Notes under the pieces: generated by a model | What the model was told of the DNA's origin: nothing | What the model saw: the letters and a program-made list of their open reading frames with translations, nothing else | Databases searched by the model: none | Assembly: GCA_050740455.1 (NCBI GenBank) | Contig: JBOIDF010000008.1 | Coordinates: 1-64,000 of the forward strand | Length of the DNA: 64,000 bases | Reading direction: 5' to 3' | From: USCg-Taylor sp050740455 | GTDB taxonomy: Bacteria > Pseudomonadota > Gammaproteobacteria > JACCXJ01 | Made by a program: the position numbers and the translations under genes | Shown: in pieces, positions 1-8,517 of the stretch | How the letters are laid out: each line of letters begins with the position of its first letter | How positions within the stretch are numbered: the first letter of the stretch is position 1

Positions 1-1352
1 TCGACGCGCAGGCCCGGCGCGTTGTCGCTGAGCCTCAGTTGCGCCTCGTGCAGTTGTGCGACCGCCGCGACGAGGCTCAAACCTAAGCCGCTGCCAGAAG
101 TCGTGCGGCTGGCTTCGAGGCGCACGAAACGCTGTAGAACGCGCTCACGATCCTCGGGGGAGACGCCCGGCCCCGTGTCCGCTACGGTGACCGTGGCGCG
201 TGGCCCCGCGGCCGAAACAGTCAGGCCGATAGCGCCGCCTTGCGGCGTATACTTAATGGCGTTGTCGATGAGATTAGCGACGGCATGGGAGAGTAACTCG
301 CGGTGTCCTAAGGTATGGACATCCGCCGTGGCATTCATGGATAAGCGTAACCCGCGCTCTTCCGCCAGAGGCTGATATAAGTCCGCAACGTCGCGGGCGA
401 CGGCAGACAGATCGACCCGCTCCATTTCAACTGCAAGCGTGCCCGCCTCGGCCTGGGCAATATGCAGCAATGTGTTCACGGTGTGATGCAGGCGCTCGGT
501 TTCCGTCAAGGCCGTGTCGAGAGCCTGCCGATAGGAATCGATGCTAGGAGGATTGCTAAAGGTCAGTTCGACATGGCTGCGAAGGCGCGTGATGGGCCCC
601 CGCAGATCATGCGCCACGCTGTCGATGACGGTTCGCATTCCGGTGCTCAAATGCTCGATCTGATTGAGCATTTGATTGACACTTTCCGCGACGCGATCGA
701 ATTCATCGCCGATCCCTTGCATCGGTAAGCGCTGACTCAGATCGCCTCGAATGATGCTATCGGTGGTACGGGCGATGGCGTCGACACGCCCGAGAATATT
801 GCGGCCGGTAAGAATGCCCCCGATGCCGCTGAGCACGACGAATATCGCGAGCGAGGCGACGAGGAATACCATAAGCGTAGCTTGAAAATCGACCCGACCT
901 TCGATATCCCGGCCGACGAGCAAGCGATGGCTGTCGGCGAGATCGAAGATCTTCGCGCGCGCGGCGTGCATCACAGGACCAGACGCTTCCGGGATCTCCA
1001 CGCCGAACTGGATCCATTCGTCCGCGTTGGAGTCAACCGTGGGCCAGAGGGCGAGATTCCCCGCCACCGGCCGATGGTAAAGATCGATCAGCAGGTACAG
1101 CTCCCCAGTCTGGGTATCGCCGTTCAAGCGTTCGGTGATGACCCGTGCCAATCCACTGAGGCCTAGCCGCGCGTACTGCTCCGCCAGCCCCCGGTAATCC
1201 GCTTCGATCGTGGCGTTCGTTTCTCGATCGATGAACGCTACAGTCGCATCATGAATGAACAGGAGCAACACGCCGGCCGATGCCGCGAAGGCGGCCATGT
1301 TGGCGACCGACAGCCGGAACAGTGTGGTCTGGAGTAGCCTAAGTGTCTTCAC
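1..1352 (-). CDS. Sensor histidine kinase, C-terminus cut by window edge
   Basis: Membrane sensor kinase partner of the adjacent OmpR-type regulator; the reading frame stays open to base 1, so the end is missing. It opens with a GTG overlapping the regulator stop by 14 bp. In order: a hydrophobic segment near residues 10-33, a periplasmic stretch of about 130 residues, a second membrane segment (rich in V, L, F, A) ending in GIGGILTGR, a HAMP linker with GDLSQRLP, an H-box VAHDLRGPITRLR holding the phospho-accepting histidine, an N-box NLIDNAIKYTP, a G1 box ADTGPGV and a G2 box GSGLGLSLV. These are the standard HisKA plus HATPase_c motifs of an EnvZ/PhoQ-type kinase. The stimulus cannot be read from the sequence. 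The start codon is the least certain part; a downstream ATG would cut into the first membrane segment. Confidence 0.88.
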   Translation of the reverse strand, partial: MKTLRLLQTTLFRLSVANMAAFAASAGVLLLFIHDATVAFIDRETNATIEADYRGLAEQYARLGLSGLARVITERLNGDTQTGELYLLIDLYHRPVAGNLALWPTVDSNADEWIQFGVEIPEASGPVMHAARAKIFDLADSHRLLVGRDIEGRVDFQATLMVFLVASLAIFVVLSGIGGILTGRNILGRVDAIARTTDSIIRGDLSQRLPMQGIGDEFDRVAESVNQMLNQIEHLSTGMRTVIDSVAHDLRGPITRLRSHVELTFSNPPSIDSYRQALDTALTETERLHHTVNTLLHIAQAEAGTLAVEMERVDLSAVARDVADLYQPLAEERGLRLSMNATADVHTLGHRELLSHAVANLIDNAIKYTPQGGAIGLTVSAAGPRATVTVADTGPGVSPEDRERVLQRFVRLEASRTTSGSGLGLSLVAAVAQLHEAQLRLSDNAPGLRV

Positions 1353-2016
1353 GTAAGGAATAACCCGCGCCCCGGATCGTGTGCAACAGCGGTGTCGCGA
1401 AGCCTTTGTCTATTTTTTGGCGCAGGCGGCTGATATGTACGTCAATGACGTTTGTTTGCGGGTCGAAGTGGTAGTCCCAGACGCCATCCAAGAGCATCGT
1501 TCGTGTCACGACCTGACCTGCGTGACGCAGCAAATACTCGAGGAGGCGAAATTCCCGCGCTTGTAAATCGATCCTGCGACCCGCGCGCGTGACGGTGCGC
1601 GTCAGCAGATCCATTTCCAAGTCCGCGAATCCCAGCTTGGTCGTAGGCGCCGCGGAGTGAGCGCGCCTTAGCAGCGCTTCGATGCGCGCGAGCAACTCCG
1701 AAAACGCATACGGTTTGGTCAGGTAATCATCGCCGCCCGCCCGCAAGCCGCGCACACGGTCATCGATCTGCGCCAGCGCGCTGAGGATGAGGACGGGCAC
1801 TTTCTTTCCTTGTGCCCGTAGGGCTTCAATTACCGCGAGACCGTTCAAACCCGGGAGCATACGATCGACGATCAGTAAATCGAAGTCTTCGCTCGTCGCC
1901 AAGAACAGTCCGTCGCGCCCCTCGGATGCGTGTTCGATGGTATAGCCGCCTTCACGCAAGCCTTTGGTCAGGTACGCCGCAGTGTCGCGATCGTCTTCGA
2001 TGAGGAGAATACGCAT
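1339..2016 (-). CDS. OmpR/PhoB-family response regulator
   Basis: Transcription factor of 225 residues that should receive phosphate from the overlapping kinase. The receiver domain spans about 1-115, with the acidic pair at D8/D9, the phospho-acceptor D51 in LLIVDRMLPG, and the conserved lysine K101 in YLTKPY. A winged-helix Trans_reg_C domain follows, with the typical REFRLLEYLLRHAGQVVTR and DVHISRLRQKID stretches. The open frame extends 35 codons further upstream, but MRILLIEDD is the family start and the upstream residues look non-coding. The stop overlaps the kinase start, which implies translational coupling. Both genes lie downstream of trpE on the same strand, separated by about 255 bp. 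The target genes are unknown. Confidence 0.93.
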   Translation of the reverse strand: MRILLIEDDRDTAAYLTKGLREGGYTIEHASEGRDGLFLATSEDFDLLIVDRMLPGLNGLAVIEALRAQGKKVPVLILSALAQIDDRVRGLRAGGDDYLTKPYAFSELLARIEALLRRAHSAAPTTKLGFADLEMDLLTRTVTRAGRRIDLQAREFRLLEYLLRHAGQVVTRTMLLDGVWDYHFDPQTNVIDVHISRLRQKIDKGFATPLLHTIRGAGYSLREDT

Positions 2017-2211
2017 AGCAACAACAGATCGGCGTTTGCTATTATGATCGCGAAGACCGTTAGTTAACGGCGCTAATGATGGTGTTGATGTAGGTTGCCA
2101 CCCTTTGAGGTCCGGGAGCAAGATTACAAAAATTTAATCAATCGTTAATCTATAGGAAAGGGTGGGAGTATTATCTTGCTTTCAGCCTCGTAGTTTTGAA
2201 TATCTCCTGTG

Positions 2212-2246
2212 TCGGGAGGCCGGGCAACCGGCCTCCCGATTTTTTT
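2212..2246 (+). terminator. Strong intrinsic terminator pointing right, no annotated plus-strand gene upstream
   Basis: A perfect 12-bp stem (2212-2223 with 2228-2239), GCAA loop and a run of seven T at 2240-2246. The T run is on the plus strand, yet both flanking genes (regulator and trpE) are on the minus strand; read leftward the hairpin is followed by ACACAGG and no T run. It would therefore end a short plus-strand transcript started in the 2100-2210 region. A weak minus-ten-like TATTAT sits at 2169-2174 without a convincing minus-35. The rest of the 2017-2271 gap holds no other feature I can support. Confidence 0.7.
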
Positions 2247-2271
2247 GGTCGTTGCCCGAACCAATGCCACC

Positions 2272-3768
2272 TTATGATTTCCCAGTTTTCGTCCCATTGA
2301 GGCCCGCTTCCGCCATCGCTACCGCGCGAAAAATGGCGCGGCCTTTATTGAGGGTCTCCTTCCATTCCAGGGCCGGTTGGGAATCGGCGACGATTCCGGC
2401 ACCGGCCTGGACGTGCAACATGCCGTTTTTTATCAATGCAGTACGTATCGCGATCGCTAGATCCATGTTACCGCTCCAGGATAGGTAGCCGACCGCCCCC
2501 GCATACACCCCACGCTTCACCGGTTCCAGCTCGTCGATGATTTCCATCGCCCTTACCTTGGGTGCGCCGCTCACAGTGCCGGCAGGAAAGGTCGCCCGCA
2601 GTACGTCAATGGAGCTTTCGTGGCTGTCGAGCCGGCCCGTGACGTTTGATACGATATGCATGACGTGCGAGTAGCGTTCGATCATCATTCGGTCCGTGAC
2701 CTGCACGGTCCCGATGCGCGCCACTCGTCCGATGTCATTGCGCCCGAGGTCGATGAGCATGAGGTGCTCCGCAAGCTCCTTAGGATCGCGCAAGAGTTCC
2801 TGCTCGAACGCGAGATCTTCCTCTGAATCGCGGCCGCGGCGCCGGGTCCCGGCAATCGGCCGGACCGTGACGGTACCCTCATCCAAGCGCACCAGGATCT
2901 CTGGCGAGGATCCGACAATAAAGAAATCGCCGAGGTTCAAATAATAGAGGTAGGGGGAAGGATTGAGGCAGCGCAGGGCGCGGTAGAGATCAGTGGCGCG
3001 GGCGTGAAAAGGCACCGACAGGCGCTGAGACAAGACCACCTGCATCACGTCACCTTCGAGGATATAGTCCTTGATGCGATGGACGGCGGCCTCAAATTTA
3101 TCGCGTTCAAAGCTTGAAAGAAAATCCTCTTCGAGCACGGTTCTTGGCGCCGCTGGAAGGCTCGAACTCATCTGGCCGCCGGTTAAACCGCGGACGAGTT
3201 TATCGATGCGTTCTTGTGCGCGTTCGAAGGCAAGCGGTTGCGATGGATCGGCATGGACAATCAGAGAGAGTTTGCCGCGCAGGTTATCGAAAACCAAAAT
3301 CTCCTCGGATACCATCAAGAATATATCCGGGCAATCGAGCGGATCGGGCTTGCAAGTGTTGCCGATGCGCTGCTCGACATAACGCACCGTGTCGTAGCCG
3401 AAGTAGCCGACGAGCCCGCCGCTGAATCGCGGTAGGCCGTGGAGTTGCGGAACGCGAAAGCGCGCGCGAAATTGGTCGATCCATCCCAGGGGGTCCGCGG
3501 TTATCGTCTGCTCCACCATTTCGCCGTCCGTTTCCACCTTCACTCCATGACCATGCACTCGCACTACCGTCCGCGCCGGCAGCCCGATGAAGGAGTAACG
3601 GCCCCATTGTTCGCCGCCTTGCACCGATTCAAATAGATAAGAATGCGCTCTATCCCCGAGCTTAAAGTAAGCGCTGAGCGGGGTATCCAGATCCGCGAGG
3701 ATTTCTCGCATCACGGGGATCCGCGTATAGCCGTCCTTTGCTAAGCGGGTAAAATCGTCGGGATCCAT
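2272..3768 (-). CDS. trpE: Anthranilate synthase component I
   Basis: Converts chorismate plus ammonia to anthranilate, the first committed step of tryptophan synthesis, as partner of the glutaminase TrpG. The 498-residue length is normal. The N-terminal domain has YLFESVQGG, the place of the family's tryptophan feedback site (LLES in enteric TrpE). The C-terminal chorismate-binding domain has SPEILVRL, PIAGTRRRG, LIDLGRNDIGRVA and a C-terminal AGAGIVADSQP. It follows rpe and gph on the same strand, a known gammaproteobacterial arrangement, but the usual next genes trpG, trpD and trpC are absent: a two-component system comes next. The glutaminase must be encoded elsewhere. No tryptophan-rich leader peptide is visible upstream of the operon. 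Confidence 0.96.
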   Translation of the reverse strand: MDPDDFTRLAKDGYTRIPVMREILADLDTPLSAYFKLGDRAHSYLFESVQGGEQWGRYSFIGLPARTVVRVHGHGVKVETDGEMVEQTITADPLGWIDQFRARFRVPQLHGLPRFSGGLVGYFGYDTVRYVEQRIGNTCKPDPLDCPDIFLMVSEEILVFDNLRGKLSLIVHADPSQPLAFERAQERIDKLVRGLTGGQMSSSLPAAPRTVLEEDFLSSFERDKFEAAVHRIKDYILEGDVMQVVLSQRLSVPFHARATDLYRALRCLNPSPYLYYLNLGDFFIVGSSPEILVRLDEGTVTVRPIAGTRRRGRDSEEDLAFEQELLRDPKELAEHLMLIDLGRNDIGRVARIGTVQVTDRMMIERYSHVMHIVSNVTGRLDSHESSIDVLRATFPAGTVSGAPKVRAMEIIDELEPVKRGVYAGAVGYLSWSGNMDLAIAIRTALIKNGMLHVQAGAGIVADSQPALEWKETLNKGRAIFRAVAMAEAGLNGTKTGKS

Positions 3769-3798
3769 CGTCCGTCGCGAGCCGCCGTTAGATCAAAG

Positions 3799-4467
3799 TT
3801 AGATCAAAGTTACGAGCTCGGCCAACGAGTCAACGATGGCATCGGGTTGAGTGTCCGCAATGTCTTCGCCGTTATTGTATCCGTAGCGCACGCAGACCAC
3901 CGAAAACCCGGCCGCACGGGCGGCTGTTACGTCGTTGACCGAATCCCCGACCATGAGACTTCTTCCCGCGACGACCCCGGTTGTGTTCGCGACGTGTAAA
4001 AGAGGCAGCGGGTCGGGTTTCTTGGCGGCCAGGCTGTCGCCGGCAACCACGACCGCGAAATTCTCGAAGATCCCCAATGATTTCAGAAGTGGTTGCGTGA
4101 ACCGCTCGCGTTTATTGGTGACACAACCAAGCGTGCGGTTGGTTGCGAGGAGATAATCGAGCCCTTCGCGTACGCCTGGGTACAGGCGGCTTCGCCGGCA
4201 TGTGTTCTGTGCATAAATATCCGAGAAGAGCGTAACAGCAGTTTGGAAAAGTGCTTCCTCGGGTTCGGCATAGAGATCTCCCGTGAGAGCGCGTTTAACC
4301 AAGCGCTCCGCCCCGCTCCCGATCCAGGTCCTTACCCGATCCTCGCCTTGCGGCGGCAGTCCCAACTGGATCAGCATCGTGTCGATGCTGTAGGCGAGGT
4401 CGGGGGCGCTATCGACCAGCGTGCCGTCGAGATCCAGCACCACCAGCTCCGGTTTCGGTAAAGACAT
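3799..4467 (-). CDS. gph: Phosphoglycolate phosphatase (HAD family)
   Basis: Hydrolyses 2-phosphoglycolate, a product of DNA-end repair and of Rubisco oxygenation, to glycolate. The haloacid-dehalogenase motifs are present: motif I DLDGTLVDS near the N-terminus with the nucleophilic Asp, motif II VTNK, motif III KPDPLPLL and motif IV MVGDSVNDV. Length of about 222 residues fits Gph. A GTG six bases upstream (overlapping the rpe stop as TAGTG) is an alternative start. It sits between rpe and trpE, its usual place. Confidence 0.93.
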   Translation of the reverse strand: MSLPKPELVVLDLDGTLVDSAPDLAYSIDTMLIQLGLPPQGEDRVRTWIGSGAERLVKRALTGDLYAEPEEALFQTAVTLFSDIYAQNTCRRSRLYPGVREGLDYLLATNRTLGCVTNKRERFTQPLLKSLGIFENFAVVVAGDSLAAKKPDPLPLLHVANTTGVVAGRSLMVGDSVNDVTAARAAGFSVVCVRYGYNNGEDIADTQPDAIVDSLAELVTLI

Positions 4468-4472
4468 CCGCA

Positions 4473-5165
4473 CTACGCCTGAGCCGTTATCGCCAGCTGC
4501 GCGCGCATGGCCTTTATCGTGGCGCGATAATCATTGCTCCCGAATATGGCGGTTCCCGCGACAAAGGTGTCGGCGCCGGCGGCCGCGATTTTTCCGATAT
4601 TTGAAACCTTAATCCCGCCGTCCACCTCGAGACGGATCGGCCGCCCATACGCTTTGATGAGGGAACGCGCCGCGCTGATTTTGGCATAGGTTGCTTCGAT
4701 AAACTCCTGTCCGCCGAAGCCCGGGTTGACGGACATCAGCAGTACCATGTCGATTTCGTCGAGGACGCGCAAAAGAACATCAAGGGGTGTTGCCGGATTG
4801 AGCACGACACCCGATTTGCAACCGGCCTCATGTATCAGGTGTAGCGTGCGCTGCACATCCTCGCTGGCTTCGGGATGGAAGGTGATATAGTTCGCGCCGG
4901 CCTTCGCGAAGGCGGGGACGATGCCGTCCACGGGGCTAATCATGAGATGGACGTCGATAGGCGCCCTCATACCGTAACCTCGAAGCGCTTCACAAACGGA
5001 CGGCCCGAAGCTTAGATTGGGTACGAAGTGATTATCCATCACGTCGAAATGAATAAGATCGGCGCCGGCATCAATGACGCGGACAGCCTCCTCCCCGAGT
5101 CGAGCTAAGTCCGCGGCGAGGATGGACGGCGCAATGACATACTCGGGCCGCATGCTGGTTTTCAA
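4473..5165 (-). CDS. rpe: Ribulose-phosphate 3-epimerase
   Basis: Interconverts ribulose 5-phosphate and xylulose 5-phosphate in the pentose phosphate and Calvin cycles. It is a TIM barrel of 230 residues with family motifs IAPSILAADLARLGEE near the N-terminus, HFDVMDNHFVPNLSFGP (metal-binding His and Asp), DVHLMI, SVNPGFGGQ and EVDGGI, followed by VAGTAIFG. The second methionine (residue 5) is a possible alternative start. First gene of the rpe-gph-trpE unit; the gph start overlaps or nearly abuts its stop. Confidence 0.96.
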   Translation of the reverse strand: MKTSMRPEYVIAPSILAADLARLGEEAVRVIDAGADLIHFDVMDNHFVPNLSFGPSVCEALRGYGMRAPIDVHLMISPVDGIVPAFAKAGANYITFHPEASEDVQRTLHLIHEAGCKSGVVLNPATPLDVLLRVLDEIDMVLLMSVNPGFGGQEFIEATYAKISAARSLIKAYGRPIRLEVDGGIKVSNIGKIAAAGADTFVAGTAIFGSNDYRATIKAMRAQLAITAQA

Positions 5166-5204
5166 TCACTACTTGATGCAATGAGGGCGCAACTGTACCC
5201 GATC

Positions 5205-5358
5205 GGCTAGCGATTTTCAGCAACACCGCGGTTGGCTACGATGCAGCGGTAAATGTCCACCGCATCCTGCCGATACATCTCGGGCAGGAGCCGGGTCCGA
5301 TCCCCCTCCCCGCGATCCGGCACTGTACACCCTCGAAGGGATGCGAGGGTGTTTTTTT
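5205..5358 (+). ncRNA. Candidate structured RNA ending in an intrinsic terminator
   Basis: The gap between rpe and tRNA-Gln (5166-5417) has no gene, but the plus strand shows consecutive hairpins: GCGGT/ACCGC around 5250-5267, CCTGCC/GGGCAGG around 5267-5290, GCCGG/CCGGC across 5290-5320, then a terminator-like ACACCCTCG/CGAGGGTGT with T7. No clear promoter and no known family match can be argued. The order of hairpins could be chance in GC-rich DNA; the terminator is the only solid part. Confidence 0.25.
5327..5358 (+). terminator. Intrinsic terminator pointing right
   Basis: A perfect 9-bp stem (5327-5335 with 5344-5352), 8-nt loop and T run at 5352-5358 on the plus strand. All nearby genes are on the minus strand. 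Read leftward it has the hairpin but no T tract, so it is a poor terminator for the rplM-rpsI-tRNA transcript. Confidence 0.6.
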
Positions 5359-5417
5359 ATCAGTGCTCGCGCACGGTTTGCCGCGAGGGTCGCTCGGTTC
5401 GGCCGTCAGAACACGTT

Positions 5418-5491
5418 TGGCTGGGGGACTAGGATTCGAACCTAGGTTGACGGAGTCAGAGTCCGTAGTCCTACCGCTAGACGATCCCCCA
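5418..5491 (-). tRNA. tRNA-Gln (anticodon CUG)
   Basis: Full cloverleaf on the minus strand: acceptor stem TGGGGGA/TCCCCCA, anticodon stem ACGGA/TCCGT enclosing the loop CTCTGAC with anticodon CTG (reads CAG), a T-arm with GGTTCGAATCC, discriminator G and an encoded CCA end at 5418-5420. It lies 16 bp after the rpsI stop and is probably co-transcribed with the ribosomal protein operon. Confidence 0.95.
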
Positions 5492-5507
5492 GAGGAAGCC
5501 CCAGAGC

Positions 5508-5900
5508 TTAACGCTTCGAGTACTGGGGCCGTTTACGCGCTTTATGCAGCCCAACCTTTTTGCGCTCGACCTCGCGCGCGTCGCGGGTGACGAAACCAGC
5601 GCGGCGCAGGGAACTCTTGAGGTTATCGTCGTATTCGATAAGCGCTCGTGTGATGCCATGGCGGATCGCGCCTGCTTGCCCCGACGAACCGCCGCCTTTC
5701 ACGCTAATGAAGAGGTCGAATTTTCCGTCCAAGTTCGCCGTTTGCAACGGTTGACGGACGATCATGCGCGACGTTTCGCGCCCAAAATAATTGTCCAAGC
5801 TACGCCTGTTGATCGTAATCTGCCCGTCGCCGGGCTTAACGAATACTCGCGCGGTCGCGCTTTTGCGGCGGCCGGTGCCGCGATAGATCTGAGCTGACAT
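5508..5900 (-). CDS. rpsI: 30S ribosomal protein S9
   Basis: Small-subunit protein of 130 residues whose C-terminal tail reaches the P-site tRNA. The family pattern is complete: GTGRRKSATARVF at the N-terminus, GGGSSGQAGAIRHGITRAL in the middle and the basic C-terminal tail ending KKVGLHKARKRPQYSKR. It follows rplM with 2 bp between stop and start, the conserved L13-S9 operon. Confidence 0.98.
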   Translation of the reverse strand: MSAQIYRGTGRRKSATARVFVKPGDGQITINRRSLDNYFGRETSRMIVRQPLQTANLDGKFDLFISVKGGGSSGQAGAIRHGITRALIEYDDNLKSSLRRAGFVTRDAREVERKKVGLHKARKRPQYSKR

Positions 5901-5902
5901 CG

Positions 5903-6331
5903 TTATAGTTCCAAGATTAGAGGTTGCTGGGCGCTGTGCTTGTGCTTGGGCCCCGGGTACACTTTCAGTTTGCGGAACATCTCGCGTCCGAGCGGGCCCT
6001 TCGGGAGCATGCCCTTGACCGCGCGCTCGATGACACGGTGCGGCGCCCGCCGGAGGAGCTTGTCGAAGCTCGTCGACTTGAGACCCCCGGTGTAACCGGA
6101 ATGGTTGTAGTAGATTTTCCCTTGGGGTTTGTTTCCCGTGACCTGTATCTTTTCGGCATTGATTACAATGATGTAGTCGCCGGTGTCCATGTGCGGTGTA
6201 TATATGGGTTTATGCTTACCTCGCAGCCGTTTGGCAATCTCGCTTGCGAGACGCCCCAACACCTTGCCCTGGGCGTCGACGATGTACCAGTTGCGTTCTA
6301 TGTCCGAAGGCGTAGCGCTAAAGGTCTTCAT
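5903..6331 (-). CDS. rplM: 50S ribosomal protein L13
   Basis: Early-assembling large-subunit protein that binds 23S rRNA. From MKTFSATPSDIERNWY the protein is 142 residues, the usual bacterial length; the open frame goes 14 codons further upstream but that extension is not part of the family. Recognisable stretches are WYIVDAQGKVLGRLAS, IYTPHMDTGDYIIVINAEK and GMLPKGPLGREMFRKLKVY. First gene of the rplM-rpsI unit; its promoter should lie in the 120-bp gap shared with the divergent kinase gene. Confidence 0.98.
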   Translation of the reverse strand: MKTFSATPSDIERNWYIVDAQGKVLGRLASEIAKRLRGKHKPIYTPHMDTGDYIIVINAEKIQVTGNKPQGKIYYNHSGYTGGLKSTSFDKLLRRAPHRVIERAVKGMLPKGPLGREMFRKLKVYPGPKHKHSAQQPLILEL

Positions 6332-6452
6332 AAATTTATTGCTTTCAAAAGCAATCGATCGTAGTTTTTGCATTTATTGCTGTCAATAACAACCAGCTTG
6401 CGGTAGCGGGCAGGATAAGGACGGGCAGGCCGCAACGGGCATAGCACAGACG

Positions 6453-7808
6453 ATGCGTTGGACCATTGGAGGAAGACTGGCGCTCGGAATGGGCGCCATC
6501 GTCGCTCTATTCCTGATGAGCGATCTTGTCGTCTACTGGCGCGCCCATGAATTCAGCGCGCTGGGTTCCGGATTCCGCCTCTGCGCGTTGCTGGCCGCCG
6601 TTACCGCTGGATTCGTGACCCTGCGCAGCGTGACCCGGCGGCTACGCTCGCTCCTCACCGCGACGCAGGCGCTGGCGGCCGGCGACTTATCGCGACGGGT
6701 ACTACCGGAGTCCGACGACGAGCTCGGGCGCTTGGCTGTCGTGTTTAATCAGATGGCCGAGGTTCTTGAAGCCAACGCCGTCTCCCGGACCTATCTCGAT
6801 AACGTGATCCGCTCGATGTCCGAGTCGCTGATCGTAGTATCGCCCACGGGCGTCATCGAAACGGTCAATCCCGCAAGCTGTTCACTCTTGGGCTATCCGG
6901 AGCGCGATTTGGCGGGCTCTTCGATTCAGCGCGTCCTGGGCTTAAACGATACCGCGCTCACACTGGAGTTCCTGTTTACCGGCGTGACCGAACAGGAGAC
7001 CTATTATTATCGCCGGGATGGACAACGCATCCCGGTGTTGTTCTCCGCCGCTCCCTTGCGCGCTGGCGACGGCAGCCTGCAGGGCGCGGTATGCATCGCC
7101 CTCGATATCGTTGAGCGGCGGCGCACTCAGCGGGCGCTTGCCGCATCCCGGGCGCAATTGCGCAACCTGGTGCAGTATCTCAATCTCAGCCGCGAGGAAG
7201 AACGTACTCAAATCGCGCGCGAACTCCACGACCAACTTGGACAGTCGCTGACCGGGATCAAGATGGACATTGCCTGGATACAGCGCCGGATCGAAGATCA
7301 CGAGGCCAGTGACCAACGTATAGCGGAACGTCTCAACGCCATGTCCCGGCACGTCGACGCGACCGTGAGCCTGGTGCGCCGCGTCGCCACCGAGCTGCGA
7401 CCGGCGGTGCTCGACAACCTCGGTCTGGTTCCGGCCCTCGATCTCCTGCTCCGGCAGTTCAACGAACGCACGGGGATCGGCGTCGAGCCGAGCCTGGATG
7501 CGGCGGTCGATTTGACCCCGGCCCAGGCCACCGCGCTCTACCGCATCGCCCAGGAAGCCCTAACCAACGTCGCCCGCCATGCCCATGCGCGCCGCGTCCG
7601 GGTGCGGATGGACCACTCGGAAGGCAGCGCGCGACTCGAGGTCCGAGACGACGGGTGCGGGATTGAACCGTCTGAACGCGAGCCGCGGCGCTCACTCGGG
7701 CTGCTCGGAATCGAGGAGCGGGCCCGGGAGCTCGGCGGGATGCTAACCATCGGCGGTCCGCCAGGGACGATATTAACCGTTACCTTTCCAATCAGACCCT
7801 CGCCGTAG
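6453..7808 (+). CDS. NarX/UhpB-type sensor histidine kinase with HAMP and PAS domains
   Basis: Membrane kinase of 451 residues, partner of the NarL-type regulator 76 bp downstream. Two hydrophobic segments near residues 8-28 and 42-57 enclose almost no periplasmic loop, so sensing is probably intramembrane or cytoplasmic. A HAMP domain follows (about 58-108, with AAGDLSRRV), then a PAS domain (about 112-225), a HisKA_3 dimerisation domain with phospho-acceptor H259 in ARELHDQLGQ, and an ATPase domain with ALYRIAQEALTNVARHA, VRDDGCGI and LGLLGIEERARELGG. This is the subfamily that pairs with LuxR-type output domains. It lies next to the left boundary of the accessory island; whether it controls the island is unknown. 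Confidence 0.92.
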   Translation: MRWTIGGRLALGMGAIVALFLMSDLVVYWRAHEFSALGSGFRLCALLAAVTAGFVTLRSVTRRLRSLLTATQALAAGDLSRRVLPESDDELGRLAVVFNQMAEVLEANAVSRTYLDNVIRSMSESLIVVSPTGVIETVNPASCSLLGYPERDLAGSSIQRVLGLNDTALTLEFLFTGVTEQETYYYRRDGQRIPVLFSAAPLRAGDGSLQGAVCIALDIVERRRTQRALAASRAQLRNLVQYLNLSREEERTQIARELHDQLGQSLTGIKMDIAWIQRRIEDHEASDQRIAERLNAMSRHVDATVSLVRRVATELRPAVLDNLGLVPALDLLLRQFNERTGIGVEPSLDAAVDLTPAQATALYRIAQEALTNVARHAHARRVRVRMDHSEGSARLEVRDDGCGIEPSEREPRRSLGLLGIEERARELGGMLTIGGPPGTILTVTFPIRPSP

Positions 7809-7884
7809 CGGCGGCGATCTTTACCAGTATGTGTGCTTCCTTTAGTAATCCGCCAATATCGCGCCGCCCTCGGGACGGGCAGCG

Positions 7885-8517
7885 ATGATGAAGTTTCTGA
7901 TCGCCGATGACCATCCTTTGATGCGTCGCGGGATCCGCGACCTGCTCCGGGAGGCGTTCCCGGATTTAGATGTTGGGGAGGCCGCCACTGGCCAGGAGGT
8001 CGAACAGCTCGTGCGTACCGGGCTCTGGGATCTAGTGCTGCTCGACGTATCCATGCCGGGAGGTGACGGCTTGGAAACGCTGGTGCGGGTCAAGCGGGTG
8101 CTCCCGGCGGTCCCGGTGTTTGTGCTCAGCATGCACGCCGAGGAGCAGTTTGCGGTGCGCGCGCTCAAAGCCGGGGCCGCGGGCTATCTCACCAAGGATC
8201 GAGCTCCCGAGGAGTTGGTGACGGCGGTCAAGCGTGTTCTTGCGGGCGGCCGCTATGTCACGCAATCTTTGGCGGAACGGCTTGTTAGCGAGATCTCCGG
8301 TGGTGCCGAAGCAGCGCCCCACGAGCGCTTGTCGCAACAGGAGTACCGGGTGATGTGTCTGATCGCCGCCGGAAATACCGTAAGCGAGATCGCGGAACTG
8401 ATGCATCTCAGCGTCAAGACCGTCAGCACTTACCGGGTGCGCATCCTTGAAAAACTGCGTCTAAGGACCAGCGCTGAGTTAACTTATTACTGCGTGAAGC
8501 ACGGCTTGGTCGCGTAG
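7885..8517 (+). CDS. NarL/FixJ-family response regulator
   Basis: Regulator of 210 residues. The receiver domain covers about 1-120, with DD at 8-9, phospho-acceptor D54 in LVLLDVSMPG and conserved K104 in YLTKD. A LuxR-type helix-turn-helix occupies about 145-205, with LSQQEYRVMCLIAAG and TVSEIAELMHLSVKTVSTY. Partner of the kinase upstream. Its last 107 bp are part of an inverted repeat whose other copy, a broken regulator 3' end, lies at the far side of the glycan island (34011-34117). Confidence 0.94.
   Translation: MMKFLIADDHPLMRRGIRDLLREAFPDLDVGEAATGQEVEQLVRTGLWDLVLLDVSMPGGDGLETLVRVKRVLPAVPVFVLSMHAEEQFAVRALKAGAAGYLTKDRAPEELVTAVKRVLAGGRYVTQSLAERLVSEISGGAEAAPHERLSQQEYRVMCLIAAGNTVSEIAELMHLSVKTVSTYRVRILEKLRLRTSAELTYYCVKHGLVA

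Noticed and set aside
5220..5290. CCGCGGTTGG in the rpe-tRNA gap recalls a stretch of 6S RNA.
   Set aside because: The long closing stem and central bubble of 6S RNA cannot be drawn, and the location is wrong for ssrS.
5166..5300. Possible tryptophan attenuator leader before the rpe-gph-trpE unit.
   Set aside because: No short leader frame with tryptophan codons on the minus strand, and trpE is the third gene.
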